DNA of 64,000 nucleotides from the NCBI GenBank assembly GCA_963976875.1, contig CAXBML010000009.1:1-64000 (forward strand), read 5' to 3'. The notes below the pieces were generated by a model. It saw nothing but the letters and a program-made list of their open reading frames with translations. It searched no databases and was not told the origin of the DNA. The stretch comes from Berkiella_A sp963976875 (lineage in GTDB: Bacteria; Pseudomonadota; Gammaproteobacteria; Berkiellales; Berkiellaceae). The translations under genes and the position numbers were made by a program. This document shows, in pieces, positions 44,686 through 53,733 of the stretch (its first letter is position 1; every line of letters starts with the position of its first letter).

Positions 44686-45138
44686 CTACCACAATTTATT
44701 ATGAGACAGGTCAATGTCTATTTGATGTCGGCCAAGAGCACTTAAAACACTGGATACGCTTCTCGGGCCTATATTGTTATACGCTAAAAAAAGAGTTTTG
44801 ATCTTTGTACCAACCATATATCTAAATGCTTGGAGCACACCATCAAACCCTAACATATTACCTGCTAAATTCACGGCGAGGATATTCGTTTTTTTAATAG
44901 CGCGAATAAAGGCAAGGGCGCCGTCGGGACCCAAATTGTTAAAGGAAACACTCACGCTTAAAATATTAGTGTTTTGTAATGCTTCACCTATTGCGAAGGC
45001 ATGCATTTGAGCGATTTCTTTCAATGAGAAATCCACCGAAGTGTAATTATTATTATCTAGAATTTGTTTGAATAAGTCAAAATCACCAACTTTCACCTTA
45101 TTAACCACATATTTGGATGGAAAATATACTGTTTTCAT
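44686..45138 (-). CDS. Small leucine-rich-repeat protein, copy 2
   Basis: The 150-aa product is a full-length paralogue of the protein at 4599-5054: MKTVYFPSKYVVNKVKVGDF at the start, DLSHNKLW at the end, and four LRR units in between (VDFSLKEIAQMHAFAIGEAL, VSVSFNNLGPDGALAFIRAI, VNLAGNMLGFDGVLQAFRYM, LFLAYNNIGPRSVSSVLSAL). The NLR/ribonuclease-inhibitor-type repeat suggests a eukaryotic-like protein-binding surface. The two genes are ~40 kb apart, so this is a dispersed family. Confidence 0.8.
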   Translation of the reverse strand: MKTVYFPSKYVVNKVKVGDFDLFKQILDNNNYTSVDFSLKEIAQMHAFAIGEALQNTNILSVSVSFNNLGPDGALAFIRAIKKTNILAVNLAGNMLGFDGVLQAFRYMVGTKIKTLFLAYNNIGPRSVSSVLSALGRHQIDIDLSHNKLW

Positions 45139-45353
45139 TCACTTGTTCTCATTATTTTATGCGCAGCATTACTCTGATATTCATATACTGATATAATTCC
45201 ATAAATTAAGCTCAAAAACCAGAACTGAATGCTCTGGTTACAAGCGAGCGCACGGATGCAGGGATTTTAATTTTAATTTTAATGATATCAGTTAGTTATT
45301 ATATTTTTTTGATGTTTACTGGCTACAACAATAGGGCGTACGAATATGTAATA

Positions 45354-45366
45354 GAAATGGTATAAT
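45354..45366 (+). promoter_or_regulatory. Extended -10 promoter for the ankyrin gene
   Basis: GAAATGGTATAAT contains a consensus TATAAT with the TGn extension. Its first 12 bases match exactly the stretch before the SNARE-like gene (2743-2754). The ATG at 45472 is 106 bases downstream, so there would be an untranslated leader. Confidence 0.5.
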
Positions 45367-45471
45367 AGAAGCGCCACAGTTAATTGTGGTTTGTTCAAAA
45401 GTTTAAACGGAATTGCTTATCATTTATGATACTTAGATTAGGTGATAATAAACTAATTAGGAGTGGGCACA

Positions 45472-46794
45472 ATGCCAGATCACAAGGATTCTGCAGAGCA
45501 GAGCAAGTTAATATCGCAGGTGGCTGCTAACATTGGGCATGATAATTTTAGCTCTGAAGTCATTAAATTAGTTGCATCGCAAAAAATTGATCCGACTGCG
45601 TTTCTCTTTGATGATGTTTTTGGTCAAAAGTCTTTATATCACCTGGCTGCCGAAATGGGTAATTTTACAGTCGTTCAATATTTAATTGATAATGGACTGG
45701 TTGATATTAATCAATTAACAAATGGAGAGCCTCCAAGACATGCGTTAGATTTTATGTGTAATGGTTTGATTGAAGATAAGCATGAAGCCATCATTGAATA
45801 TCTGTTATTACAGCCTAATTTAAATATTGATGAACTAGATGAACAGGGGTTGAATCAATTAGACCAAGTTTTGTACCACAATAACTGTGGTCGTTTGTTA
45901 TTATTGCTGACCAGTAGGCAAAACTTTACTTCGGTTGGAAACAAATTAATTCAGCGCGAGCTTTTTAGCTTAAAATTTGGTTTGGATGATAGTTGCACAA
46001 GGATGCAGGACAAAGCACAAGCATACTCAAGCGAAATGAGCATCCCTTCAGATTTAAGCTTAACCTTGCCATACTTGCAAAGTTCTTTGGTTGAGTTTGC
46101 CTCTCTCTCCAATGATACCAATTTACAAAGCATTAGCAATGTCTTTTTACACAATTCCATTTGCCATTTCGGTCCTAATTCAACTGTTGGCATTACAGAT
46201 TTTTCAAATATAGTCAAGCGCTATCAAGCGGGACACATGGTCGTAATACATGGACGGGAAAACAGCCAAACAGCTTCTTATGTGCTTGAGGGCGGAACAC
46301 TATATCACTGTAGTTCCCAACCTGATGATTTAGGGCAAATGATTATCAAAAACTATATAATTGATGACGCTAAAAAAATTGATAGTAAAATATTTGATAT
46401 TTTATTACATACAACAGCACCTGAAAAAGCTTTAAAATTAACCCTGATTCATAAATCAATTGGACCAGCACTCATTGGCAATAACCAGCTAAATGCCCCT
46501 CAACAAGCTTTATATGCAATGATTTTACATGTCATAGGGGGGGATGGGGATTCTGATTCATTAACATTACAAGTGAAAGGATTATACTCATCGTGGCTTA
46601 ACTGGGATAGAAAGCAACAAATTGATCACTTTGGGCAATCATTTTCAGATAACCCCCCATTATTGGAAAATATGTTGCAAGAAGCATTGCCAAAATTAGT
46701 AAACGAGCCTGATTTAATAGAACATTTAAATGCCGTTCTCAAGAATGGTGCTAATAATGAGCCCCATGCTAAAGGCAAGCATAAACATAGATAA
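45472..46794 (+). CDS. Ankyrin-repeat protein
   Basis: ATG 45472 is eight bases after AGGAG; a GTG at 45463 overlaps it. The 440-aa protein has ankyrin-like repeats in residues ~40-130: FGQKSLYHLAAEMGNFTVVQYLIDNG, then EPPRHALDFMCNG...EAIIEYLLLQP and a weaker third unit. The remaining ~300 residues are of unknown family, with one beta-rich stretch (GHMVVIHGRENSQTASYVLEGG). The tail is basic (NEPHAKGKHKHR). Ankyrin proteins are frequent effectors in amoeba-associated bacteria. Preceded by an extended -10 promoter. Confidence 0.75.
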   Translation: MPDHKDSAEQSKLISQVAANIGHDNFSSEVIKLVASQKIDPTAFLFDDVFGQKSLYHLAAEMGNFTVVQYLIDNGLVDINQLTNGEPPRHALDFMCNGLIEDKHEAIIEYLLLQPNLNIDELDEQGLNQLDQVLYHNNCGRLLLLLTSRQNFTSVGNKLIQRELFSLKFGLDDSCTRMQDKAQAYSSEMSIPSDLSLTLPYLQSSLVEFASLSNDTNLQSISNVFLHNSICHFGPNSTVGITDFSNIVKRYQAGHMVVIHGRENSQTASYVLEGGTLYHCSSQPDDLGQMIIKNYIIDDAKKIDSKIFDILLHTTAPEKALKLTLIHKSIGPALIGNNQLNAPQQALYAMILHVIGGDGDSDSLTLQVKGLYSSWLNWDRKQQIDHFGQSFSDNPPLLENMLQEALPKLVNEPDLIEHLNAVLKNGANNEPHAKGKHKHR

Positions 46795-46987
46795 GGATCA
46801 TGCATTTTGCCAATCAATGTTAGTTTTTGAGCGCGCTTTTTCTCAGATTTTATTAGGATGTGTTGACAAATGTTTGTTGAACAACTTGTTGTTAAACTGA
46901 TTCCAGTAATTTTAAACATACAAATATAACGACAAAAGAGATAGACTATGAAAAGATTATTTCCTGACGTCAATTAAAGGAATCCTT

Positions 46988-47881
46988 ATGTCTATATTAT
47001 ATGATTCATTGCGTTGTTATAAACAAATAGAGCTCACCCATGAGAATAAAATCAAGTATTTTTTAGAACAACATAGCACGAAAGAAGGAACCTGGGGGCA
47101 ATTGATACTAAATTCAGGCGCTATTGATTTTATTTTTTTGAATGGTGAAGGCCAAGAATTATCTAAAGTTAGTTTAGATAACACAAACAAACAAATTAAG
47201 TTCCCACCTGCGTGTTTACACAAGATTGTGCAAAATAGCAAAGAATTCTCCGCAACTTTAAAGTTTTATTGTATGCCCCATCGATATTTTAATAAGAAGC
47301 ATAAGCTGGGTCATATTCATAGTGATTTGTTGTACATTTCAAATAACTATCTTAAGAATGCAGGAAAATTAAATGTCCTGGATATAGGCTGCGGATCAGG
47401 CCGAAATATTTTTCATTATGCCGCAGAAGGGCATCATGTAATGGGGGTTGACATCAATTCAAAAGCATTGGAGTCTATAAACGCGATTGCAATACAAGAA
47501 AAAATAAACAACATTAAGACGAGGGTTCACGATTTAAATAATAGTTTAGAGCTTAATGATGAGATGTTTGATCTTATCGTTGCAACAGTTAGTTTACAGT
47601 TCTTAAATGCAGAACGCATACCGGTGTTATTAAAAGAGATGCAGCAGCATACGCGTGCGAAAGGATTACATTTTCTTGTTTTTCCGATAGATTCCCCAGA
47701 ATTCAACTTGCCAGAGTCGTTCACTTATTTACCTCAGAAAGATGAAATCTATCATTATTATCAAGATGCTGGATGGGGTGTATTGGAATATAATGAAAAA
47801 GTTGGCAACTTACATAGGCTAGATGAGCTTGGGAAACCCATTCAGGGAAAATTTGGTCTTATATTAGCGCAGAAGCATTAG
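46988..47881 (+). CDS. tehB: TehB-like SAM-dependent methyltransferase
   Basis: The 297-aa product begins after AAAGGAATCC. Residues ~1-90 match the TehB/YeaR N-terminal domain (WGQLILNSGAIDFIFL, KIVQNSKEFSATLKFYC). The Rossmann core follows: VLDIGCGSGRNIFHYAAEGHH (motif I), GVDINSKALES, then FDLIVATVSLQFLNAERI. Long TehB proteins of ~280-300 aa methylate tellurite/selenite in E. coli and Haemophilus; the in vivo role elsewhere is uncertain. Confidence 0.85.
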   Translation: MSILYDSLRCYKQIELTHENKIKYFLEQHSTKEGTWGQLILNSGAIDFIFLNGEGQELSKVSLDNTNKQIKFPPACLHKIVQNSKEFSATLKFYCMPHRYFNKKHKLGHIHSDLLYISNNYLKNAGKLNVLDIGCGSGRNIFHYAAEGHHVMGVDINSKALESINAIAIQEKINNIKTRVHDLNNSLELNDEMFDLIVATVSLQFLNAERIPVLLKEMQQHTRAKGLHFLVFPIDSPEFNLPESFTYLPQKDEIYHYYQDAGWGVLEYNEKVGNLHRLDELGKPIQGKFGLILAQKH

Positions 47882-47920
47882 CATAAAAATATTATGTCAT
47901 AAAACTTTGGAGTCTGCTTA

Positions 47921-48775
47921 ATGAAAATTAAACATTTTTTTGATACCACAACAGCGACATTTACCTATGTTGTTAGTGATGACAAAACGCTCAGTTGTGC
48001 CATCATTGATCCCGTGTTGGATTATAATATGTACTCTGGTAAAACCAGTACTACCTCAGCTGAAAAAGTTATCGCGTATATAGAGGAAAATAAATTAAAG
48101 GTCGATTGGATTCTGGAAACACATGCACATGCCGATCATATTTCAGGTGCGCAGTTTCTAAAAGCCAAGCTCGGTGGCAAAGTTGGCATCGGTGGTAATA
48201 TCGCTGAGGTTCTTCAGTATTGGGTTCCTGTTTTTAATTCGGCAACAAATACGCCACTAGATGGCTCTCAGTTTGATTATTTATTTAATGATGGCGAGCG
48301 CTTTACAATAGGCGCTGTTGAGGTAAGCGTTATCTATACCCCTGGCCATACACCTGCTTGTATTAGTTATTTAATTGAGGGTAATATATTTGTCGGTGAT
48401 GCGCTTTTAATGCCACACATCGGAACGGCTAGAACGGATTTTCCAGGTGGTAGCGCCGAGACATTGTATAAATCCATTCAAAAGATATTTTCTTTGCCTG
48501 ACGAGACTAAAGTCTATACTTGTCATGACTATCCTGTGGCTGGCACAAACGCAAGCTCAGTAGCAACAATAAAAGAACATAAACTTAACAATAAAATGGT
48601 GAGGGTTGGAATTTCTCGGCAGGCTTATGTTGAGGCGCGAACCCAAAAGGATAAAACAATGCCTGTTCCAAAGTTACTATTACCCTCTGTTCAGGTCAAT
48701 ATCCGAGCAGGCCATTTAAACCCGCCAGAAGAGAATAAGATTTCTTATATAAAGATACCAGTAAATCAACTATAA
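47921..48775 (+). CDS. Metallo-beta-lactamase-fold persulfide-dioxygenase-like protein
   Basis: The 284-aa protein has the metal-binding motif THAHADH, then TPGHTP and GDALLMPHIGTARTDFPGGS, which closely resembles the persulfide dioxygenase/ETHE1-Blh group. The iron site would use His from HAHAD, His from PGHT and Asp from GDAL. Family enzymes oxidise glutathione persulfide in sulfide detoxification. The specific substrate is not proven here. It follows tehB by about 40 bases, same strand. Confidence 0.85.
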   Translation: MKIKHFFDTTTATFTYVVSDDKTLSCAIIDPVLDYNMYSGKTSTTSAEKVIAYIEENKLKVDWILETHAHADHISGAQFLKAKLGGKVGIGGNIAEVLQYWVPVFNSATNTPLDGSQFDYLFNDGERFTIGAVEVSVIYTPGHTPACISYLIEGNIFVGDALLMPHIGTARTDFPGGSAETLYKSIQKIFSLPDETKVYTCHDYPVAGTNASSVATIKEHKLNNKMVRVGISRQAYVEARTQKDKTMPVPKLLLPSVQVNIRAGHLNPPEENKISYIKIPVNQL

Positions 48776-48958
48776 GGTTATGTGACTGAAGCGTTTTAGC
48801 TTTGAGCACAAACCTTAAAGTTTATATGCTCAGCAACAAACTTAATTTTATACGAAGTACTATTAATTTAGTTCGAATAACTGTTATTGTTTCTGAGACG
48901 TTTGTGATTTAGCAATACAATAATAATGACAATAATAAATGCAAGTTAGGAGAGTGAT

Positions 48959-50185
48959 ATGATTAAGGGATCTAAACATAAAGGTTCAGGCTCTGGAAGT
49001 GATTTATCTGGCTCTGATAGCGATACTTTTAGCCCAGACAGTGGCATTTTTAGAGCTGAATTTGGGCAACCCAACACTCAAAATGCCATGCTAAGAATTT
49101 TCAGAGCATATCAAGAGTCTATTATTAAATTACTATTGGCCAGTCAACGTATTGAACATAGACTGACAAAAGTCCAGTTTCTTGCAGATAGAATGCAGGA
49201 AGAGGGTAGCGCAGTGATGGATAGTGATATTACGGATGCCGCAAAAATTCAAGCGCATCATATCGGTGCTTATCAAACCCTAAATGTTTCTTTCACTGAA
49301 AAGCAACGCATCATTCAAGAATATATTCAGCTCATTCGATTTGAGATAAAAGATAAAGCAGTTACACCTGAAAATGTTAAGCATGCGATGCAAGCTTTGA
49401 CGGCAGAAGTCTCACCTGGAAAACTTTTTTCAACGTTTATGAACCACTGCGCGCACTCATCTTTTGTATTGGATGCCATTGTTTATGAAGTTCGACATGC
49501 TAAAAAAAATACTGAATTAACAGAAGAAGATGTTGAGATTGCAAATGGAGTATGGCGACAGGTTGAAGAACAGCGGTATAAGCGATTAAAACAAAAAGTT
49601 ACAGATATTATGGCCAAAGTTGAAAAATGGCATGACATTATACCTCAGCCATTAACAGACAAGGAAATGGTTGAAAGAGAACGCTTAAACCCTTTTGAGC
49701 CAGGAGAAGACAAAGAGTATAGAGCTGAACGACGCAGGTTAGTTCCGGGGCATGCTGCGAGCTTAAAGCAAATTCAAGATAGGGCGGTCGCCAGAGAAGC
49801 GGCTAGCTCATATGCTAGAGCAAAGCAGCCTCTTCACAAACAACATTGTGAGTTGGGTGATCAAGAGCGGTTAGAAATGCAATTTAAATTGGGTATTCAC
49901 CCGTTTTCTAAAAGTCGTCAAGGGTATGGAGAATTAGTGTTAAATACTGTTACGGGGAACCAGTCTTGGCTTTCAAAGTTTGAAGGAGCACAATTAGACC
50001 CGGATCTGCCAGTTCTTTTTCCAGCTCGAAAAGAGCACGCGATTAAAACATTAACCCCTTTTTTGCAATTGCGCCGTGATGCAAGTAGAAAACTCGCAGA
50101 CGACTCATTTGAGCCGGAAGCCAATAGAGAAGAAGTTGATACTTTGATGGACGATCTAAAAAAATTAAAAATTAGCACTTATTAA
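48959..50185 (+). CDS. 408-aa orphan protein with Ser/Gly-rich N-terminus
   Basis: ATG follows TTAGGAGAGTGAT. Residues 3-28 are Ser/Gly/Asp-rich (KHKGSGSGSDLSGSDSDTF) and probably disordered; the rest is mostly helical, soluble and basic-charged in the middle (EQRYKRLKQKVTDIMAKVEKW). No recognised family. It ends with a Lys-rich helix (MDDLKKLKISTY) and is followed by a clear terminator. Confidence 0.7.
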   Translation: MIKGSKHKGSGSGSDLSGSDSDTFSPDSGIFRAEFGQPNTQNAMLRIFRAYQESIIKLLLASQRIEHRLTKVQFLADRMQEEGSAVMDSDITDAAKIQAHHIGAYQTLNVSFTEKQRIIQEYIQLIRFEIKDKAVTPENVKHAMQALTAEVSPGKLFSTFMNHCAHSSFVLDAIVYEVRHAKKNTELTEEDVEIANGVWRQVEEQRYKRLKQKVTDIMAKVEKWHDIIPQPLTDKEMVERERLNPFEPGEDKEYRAERRRLVPGHAASLKQIQDRAVAREAASSYARAKQPLHKQHCELGDQERLEMQFKLGIHPFSKSRQGYGELVLNTVTGNQSWLSKFEGAQLDPDLPVLFPARKEHAIKTLTPFLQLRRDASRKLADDSFEPEANREEVDTLMDDLKKLKISTY

Positions 50186-50190
50186 ACATA

Positions 50191-50216
50191 CCGAGCCTAC
50201 ATGGCTCGGCTTTTTT
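50191..50216 (+). terminator. Rho-independent terminator
   Basis: CCGAGCC (50191-50197) and GGCTCGG (50203-50209) form a 7-bp GC-rich stem with a 5-base loop, followed by six T. It ends the orphan gene six bases after its stop. Confidence 0.9.
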
Positions 50217-50250
50217 GGGGCCTAAAAAATTCAAAAGAAAGGAAATCTGC

Positions 50251-51249
50251 ATGATGAAAAAAATGCCTACATTATTTTTTGTCTTATGCTTTTGTAGTGC
50301 TTTACAGGCAGAATTAAAACCGCAAGAGCCTAACATCTTGCCATCATGGAATAATAGCAGTTCTAAGCAAGCGATTATTGATTTTGTCGATGCCGTTACC
50401 AATGAAAGTGGGCCAGATTTTGTTCCTGCTGCCGAACGTATAGCCGTTTTTGATAACGATGGTACGCTTTGGTCAGAAAAGCCTGTTTATTTTCAACTCT
50501 TCTTTGCTTTAGAACGCGCTAAGGCATTGGCACCGCAGCATCCAGAGTGGAAAAAAAATCCGTTATACAAACCTATAATGGCAGGAGATTTGAAAGCTTT
50601 ATCTGCTGGCGGACATGCAACGTTGCTTAAACTGATGATGTTAACGCATGCTAATACAACTGTGAATGAGTTTAATGGCATCGTTAAAGAATGGGTAAAA
50701 ACAGCAAAGCATCCTGAAACAGGCAAAGCTTATACAGATATGGTATACCAACCAATGCTTGAGGTTTTGACATATTTGAGAGCGAATGGTTTTAAGACGT
50801 ATATTGTCTCAGGAGGGGGGATTGAGTTTATGCGACCTTGGACTGAGCAAGTATACGGTATCCCGCCTGAGCAAGTGATCGGTAGTAGCCTTAAAACAAA
50901 ATTCGAGATACAAGATAAGAAACCAGTAGTATTTCGGCTACCAGAAATTAATGTGTTGAACGATAAAAGCGCTAAACCACTTAGTATATCTCAAGTCATT
51001 GGTCGTCTCCCCATTATGGCATTTGGTAATTCAGATGGGGATTTAGAAATGCTGCAATGGACAACGTCTGGAAAAGGCAAACGGTTAGGGCTGATAGTAC
51101 ATCATACGGATGACAAGCGTGAATGGGCGTATGATCGAGAGTCAATTGTCGGGAAATTAGATGAGGCGATGGATGAGGCCAAGCAAAATGGATGGGTCAT
51201 GATTGATATGAAGTCAGACTGGAATAAGATATACAAAACACAGGAGTGA
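50251..51249 (+). CDS. Exported HAD-superfamily phosphatase
   Basis: ATG 50251 is seven bases after AAAGGA; an in-frame TTG at 50215 falls in the terminator and is rejected. The 332-aa product has a signal peptide (MMKKMPTLFFVLCFCSALQA) and all HAD motifs: FDNDGTLWS (nucleophile Asp), VSGGG, a Lys in the stretch SLKTK, and GNSDGDLEML. It would be periplasmic and could dephosphorylate small molecules, but the substrate is unknown. Confidence 0.88.
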   Translation: MMKKMPTLFFVLCFCSALQAELKPQEPNILPSWNNSSSKQAIIDFVDAVTNESGPDFVPAAERIAVFDNDGTLWSEKPVYFQLFFALERAKALAPQHPEWKKNPLYKPIMAGDLKALSAGGHATLLKLMMLTHANTTVNEFNGIVKEWVKTAKHPETGKAYTDMVYQPMLEVLTYLRANGFKTYIVSGGGIEFMRPWTEQVYGIPPEQVIGSSLKTKFEIQDKKPVVFRLPEINVLNDKSAKPLSISQVIGRLPIMAFGNSDGDLEMLQWTTSGKGKRLGLIVHHTDDKREWAYDRESIVGKLDEAMDEAKQNGWVMIDMKSDWNKIYKTQE

Positions 51250-51286
51250 TTTGCATATAAACATGACATAAAACATCATCTTTTCG

Positions 51287-51317
51287 CAGTCTATCTTTAG
51301 ATGATAAAGATAGACTG
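51287..51317. repeat. 12-bp perfect hairpin after the HAD phosphatase gene
   Basis: CAGTCTATCTTT and AAAGATAGACTG form a perfect 12-bp stem with a 7-base loop 38 bases after the stop codon at 51249. No T-run follows, so it may be a Rho-dependent or 3'-protective hairpin. Confidence 0.55.
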
Positions 51318-51479
51318 TGAAATTCTAGGTTAGTTTAACTTATCTTAACTTAGCCTATCCTAGCCTGGGTTAACACCCAGCCTTAGTTATTTAACATATA
51401 TTCTGTAGGTTTTGTTTATTGAATGGGGGGTATGTTAGAATGCATCCGGTTTTAGCATAGTCATAACCTAGGATGAACA

Positions 51480-52430
51480 ATGAAAGTAAAACTGGGAACA
51501 CGCGGTAGCCCATTAGCGTTAGTTCAGGCAAATCTGATTAAAAAAGCTTTAGAAACTAATTGCAAAGATATTGATGTTGAAATTATCACGATCAAAACGC
51601 TGGGAGATCGTAAACAAGGCACGCCTGAAGCAAGTAATAGTGACAAGCAAGATTGGGTTCATGATTTAGAATGTGCCATTCTGGATCAAACTATTGACTT
51701 TGCTGTTCACAGTGGAAAAGATGTGCCAGCTGAAATCATGGCTGAAACCGCGTTACTACCTGCCATGCCACGTGCTAACCCCCTAGATACATTTATTGGC
51801 CGACTCGACCCACATACTGGTGTACGACTACTTTTCTCTGAATTACCTCAAGGGGCCAAAGTTGGGACAGCGAGTTTACGAAGAAAAGCGGAACTGCTTA
51901 AGTTGCGCCCTGATTTAAATATTGTAGAACACCGGGGTAATGTGCGGACCCGCTTAGCAAAAATGGATAAAAGCGATGATATTATGGGTATTGTCTTAGC
52001 TTGTGCTGGATTAGAGCGATTAGGATATGATGATTTGGTCCATGAACCTTTTAATGCTGAGGATATGATGCCGGCTGTAAATCAAGGGATTTTAACTGTT
52101 CAGTTTCATGCCAATAATTCGGCATTAGTCTTGCTATTACAAGAATTGGCCGATAACAACACCTATGCAGAATGGCAAGCAGAGCGAGCGGTAGTTGAGC
52201 TGCTGGAGGGAGATTGTAAATCTGCTATGAGTATTTTTGCGCAATGTTTAGGAGAAAGTCTGACCATTAGTTCACGAGTCATGTCTGAAGATGCGCAAAC
52301 CTCTGTTCATTATAGAACAACAGGTAATAAAGTAGATGCAGGTATATTGGGCGCCACTGTGGGGAAAAATTTACTTGAGCAGGGCGCAGATAAAATTATC
52401 GAGTCGTCTAGAAACTCACCAAACAAATAG
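51480..52430 (+). CDS. hemC: Hydroxymethylbilane synthase (divergent HemC)
   Basis: The 316-aa protein follows the HemC layout: KLGTRGSPLALVQANLI, a DWVHDLECAIL-type helix, FAVHSGKDVPAE (usually HSMKDVP, Asp retained), KVGTASLRRKAELL and VEHRGNVRTRLAKM, then ACAGLERLGYDD. The dipyrromethane cofactor region reads LEGDCKSAMSIFA instead of the usual GGCxxP, so the Cys is kept but flanking residues differ. The C-terminal domain is present. The fold and probable reaction (four porphobilinogens to hydroxymethylbilane, cytosolic) are clear, but divergence raises the chance of a paralogue with altered activity. A TTG..TAGAAT promoter-like pair lies near 51410-51440. Confidence 0.85.
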   Translation: MKVKLGTRGSPLALVQANLIKKALETNCKDIDVEIITIKTLGDRKQGTPEASNSDKQDWVHDLECAILDQTIDFAVHSGKDVPAEIMAETALLPAMPRANPLDTFIGRLDPHTGVRLLFSELPQGAKVGTASLRRKAELLKLRPDLNIVEHRGNVRTRLAKMDKSDDIMGIVLACAGLERLGYDDLVHEPFNAEDMMPAVNQGILTVQFHANNSALVLLLQELADNNTYAEWQAERAVVELLEGDCKSAMSIFAQCLGESLTISSRVMSEDAQTSVHYRTTGNKVDAGILGATVGKNLLEQGADKIIESSRNSPNK

Positions 52431-52445
52431 TTAGGCAAGTTACTA

Positions 52446-52454
52446 GGGGGGGGG
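52446..52454. repeat. Nine-G homopolymer tract between hemC and a membrane-protein gene
   Basis: A run of nine G in an AT-rich genome lies 16 bases after hemC and 78 bases before ATG 52532. Long G-tracts are common slipped-strand contingency loci; whether it affects expression is unknown. Confidence 0.6.
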
Positions 52455-52531
52455 CGAGAAGCTTTTATTTAGAAAGAATACTTGCTAATATGCTAACTGT
52501 ATTCCAACCCCAGATAAATAGGCTATTTATT

Positions 52532-53347
52532 ATGACCAATAATAACCCCCTTATTATTCCTAATAAGCATTTACTTGCTATGGGCACCTCTTCTATATTT
52601 ACCTTGTACGGCTCCATAAAGCTAATGGCATTGGCCTATAATTTTCTTGCATATACCCTAGGAGTAGGTGGATTTATTAGTTTTTTCGCTAGTATTCCCT
52701 TTTTAGCAGTAGGAGGAGTCTTAGGTTTTGGATTGTTTGTACAAGCTTGCAAGTATCTCAAATTATGGCCTATGGACTTAAGTGCGAATGATATTTTTGG
52801 TGCTCATTTTTCTACAATGCCTAAAACATGGAAGGATAAAGTAGTAGAATTCACCAGCGTGTTTTTAAACGATTGTAAAACGGCATTAAGGACTTTTGAT
52901 AGAAGTCTTTTAGAGCATTTGAGTCATTTTGTTGTCAGCGAGAATAGTCCAGAATATAAACGTTGGACAAGCGCTAATAAAGTAGTTGAATCGGAAGACC
53001 AAGGTTGGTTCGTAAGATCTGTTTTGGGACCATTTCAGTCTGCAAATCAAGCCATTAAAAAGTTTATTCAGACTCAAGGCATTCCTGCTGTTGCGCAAGG
53101 TATTATTTGCAAGGTAATTCATAAACAATCTGTACAATTTTGGCATGCCAGTACAATCTCTAGAATGAAATATAAGCATGAGATTACGGAGTCCGATTTA
53201 GATGCTGAATCTACTCAGGCGGCTATTTTGACAATGTACAATTATTCTCTTAGCCGTAAAGGGCTGGTTGAGACTGTGGCAACAGCTGTATACGCAGAGT
53301 ATCAAAATCCACCAAAGACACCTGTTGTTGGAGTGAGATGCTCTTGA
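52532..53347 (+). CDS. Membrane protein of unknown function
   Basis: ATG 52532 (MTNNNPLIIPNKHLLAMG) is preferred over the ATG at 52490, which would add a Pro/Gln-rich tail; neither has a strong ribosome site. The 271-aa product has two to three hydrophobic segments in residues ~15-75 (LLAMGTSSIFTLYGSIKL, AYTLGVGGFISFFASIPFLAVGG), then ~190 soluble residues without a recognised family. Membrane-inserted at the N-terminus with a cytosolic C-terminal part, by prediction from hydrophobicity only. Confidence 0.6.
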   Translation: MTNNNPLIIPNKHLLAMGTSSIFTLYGSIKLMALAYNFLAYTLGVGGFISFFASIPFLAVGGVLGFGLFVQACKYLKLWPMDLSANDIFGAHFSTMPKTWKDKVVEFTSVFLNDCKTALRTFDRSLLEHLSHFVVSENSPEYKRWTSANKVVESEDQGWFVRSVLGPFQSANQAIKKFIQTQGIPAVAQGIICKVIHKQSVQFWHASTISRMKYKHEITESDLDAESTQAAILTMYNYSLSRKGLVETVATAVYAEYQNPPKTPVVGVRCS

Positions 53348-53733
53348 TCTTATATTTATTGTAGTACAGGACGGCAGCCAGTCACAGTGTATCTTCTCCC
53401 TGAAACTGACTCAATTATATATTTGTTAATTGAGAGCACAACTGCCGCCAATTAAATATTCTGGGGACTTTTCCACGTTAAGCCATGGCTATTAAAACAA
53501 TAGCGAACTTTTCTCATAGATGAACCCGCAGGAAATAGTAATTTGCGGCGCAGCAAAAAGTAAACATGCCTTTATAAATTTAGTTATAATAGCTCATATA
53601 AGCCTTCTATTTAAAATAGCTTTATTGAATCTTAGTTTCTTAGTTTCTTAGTTTCTTGGCTTCTTTGTATATTTACGAGTTTTTCAGTACGCTTATTGGC
53701 AATAATTTAAAAATAACATGAATAATAAATAAC
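53348..53733. other. 386-base intergenic region before topB
   Basis: No gene is seen. The final part has a short tandem repeat: TTAGTTTC three times (53632-53655) followed by a degenerate copy. Two weak hairpins occur near 53385-53450 (CAATTATATATTTGTTAATTG). The topB promoter is presumably in the last 100 bases, but no clear match is visible. Confidence 0.55.
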
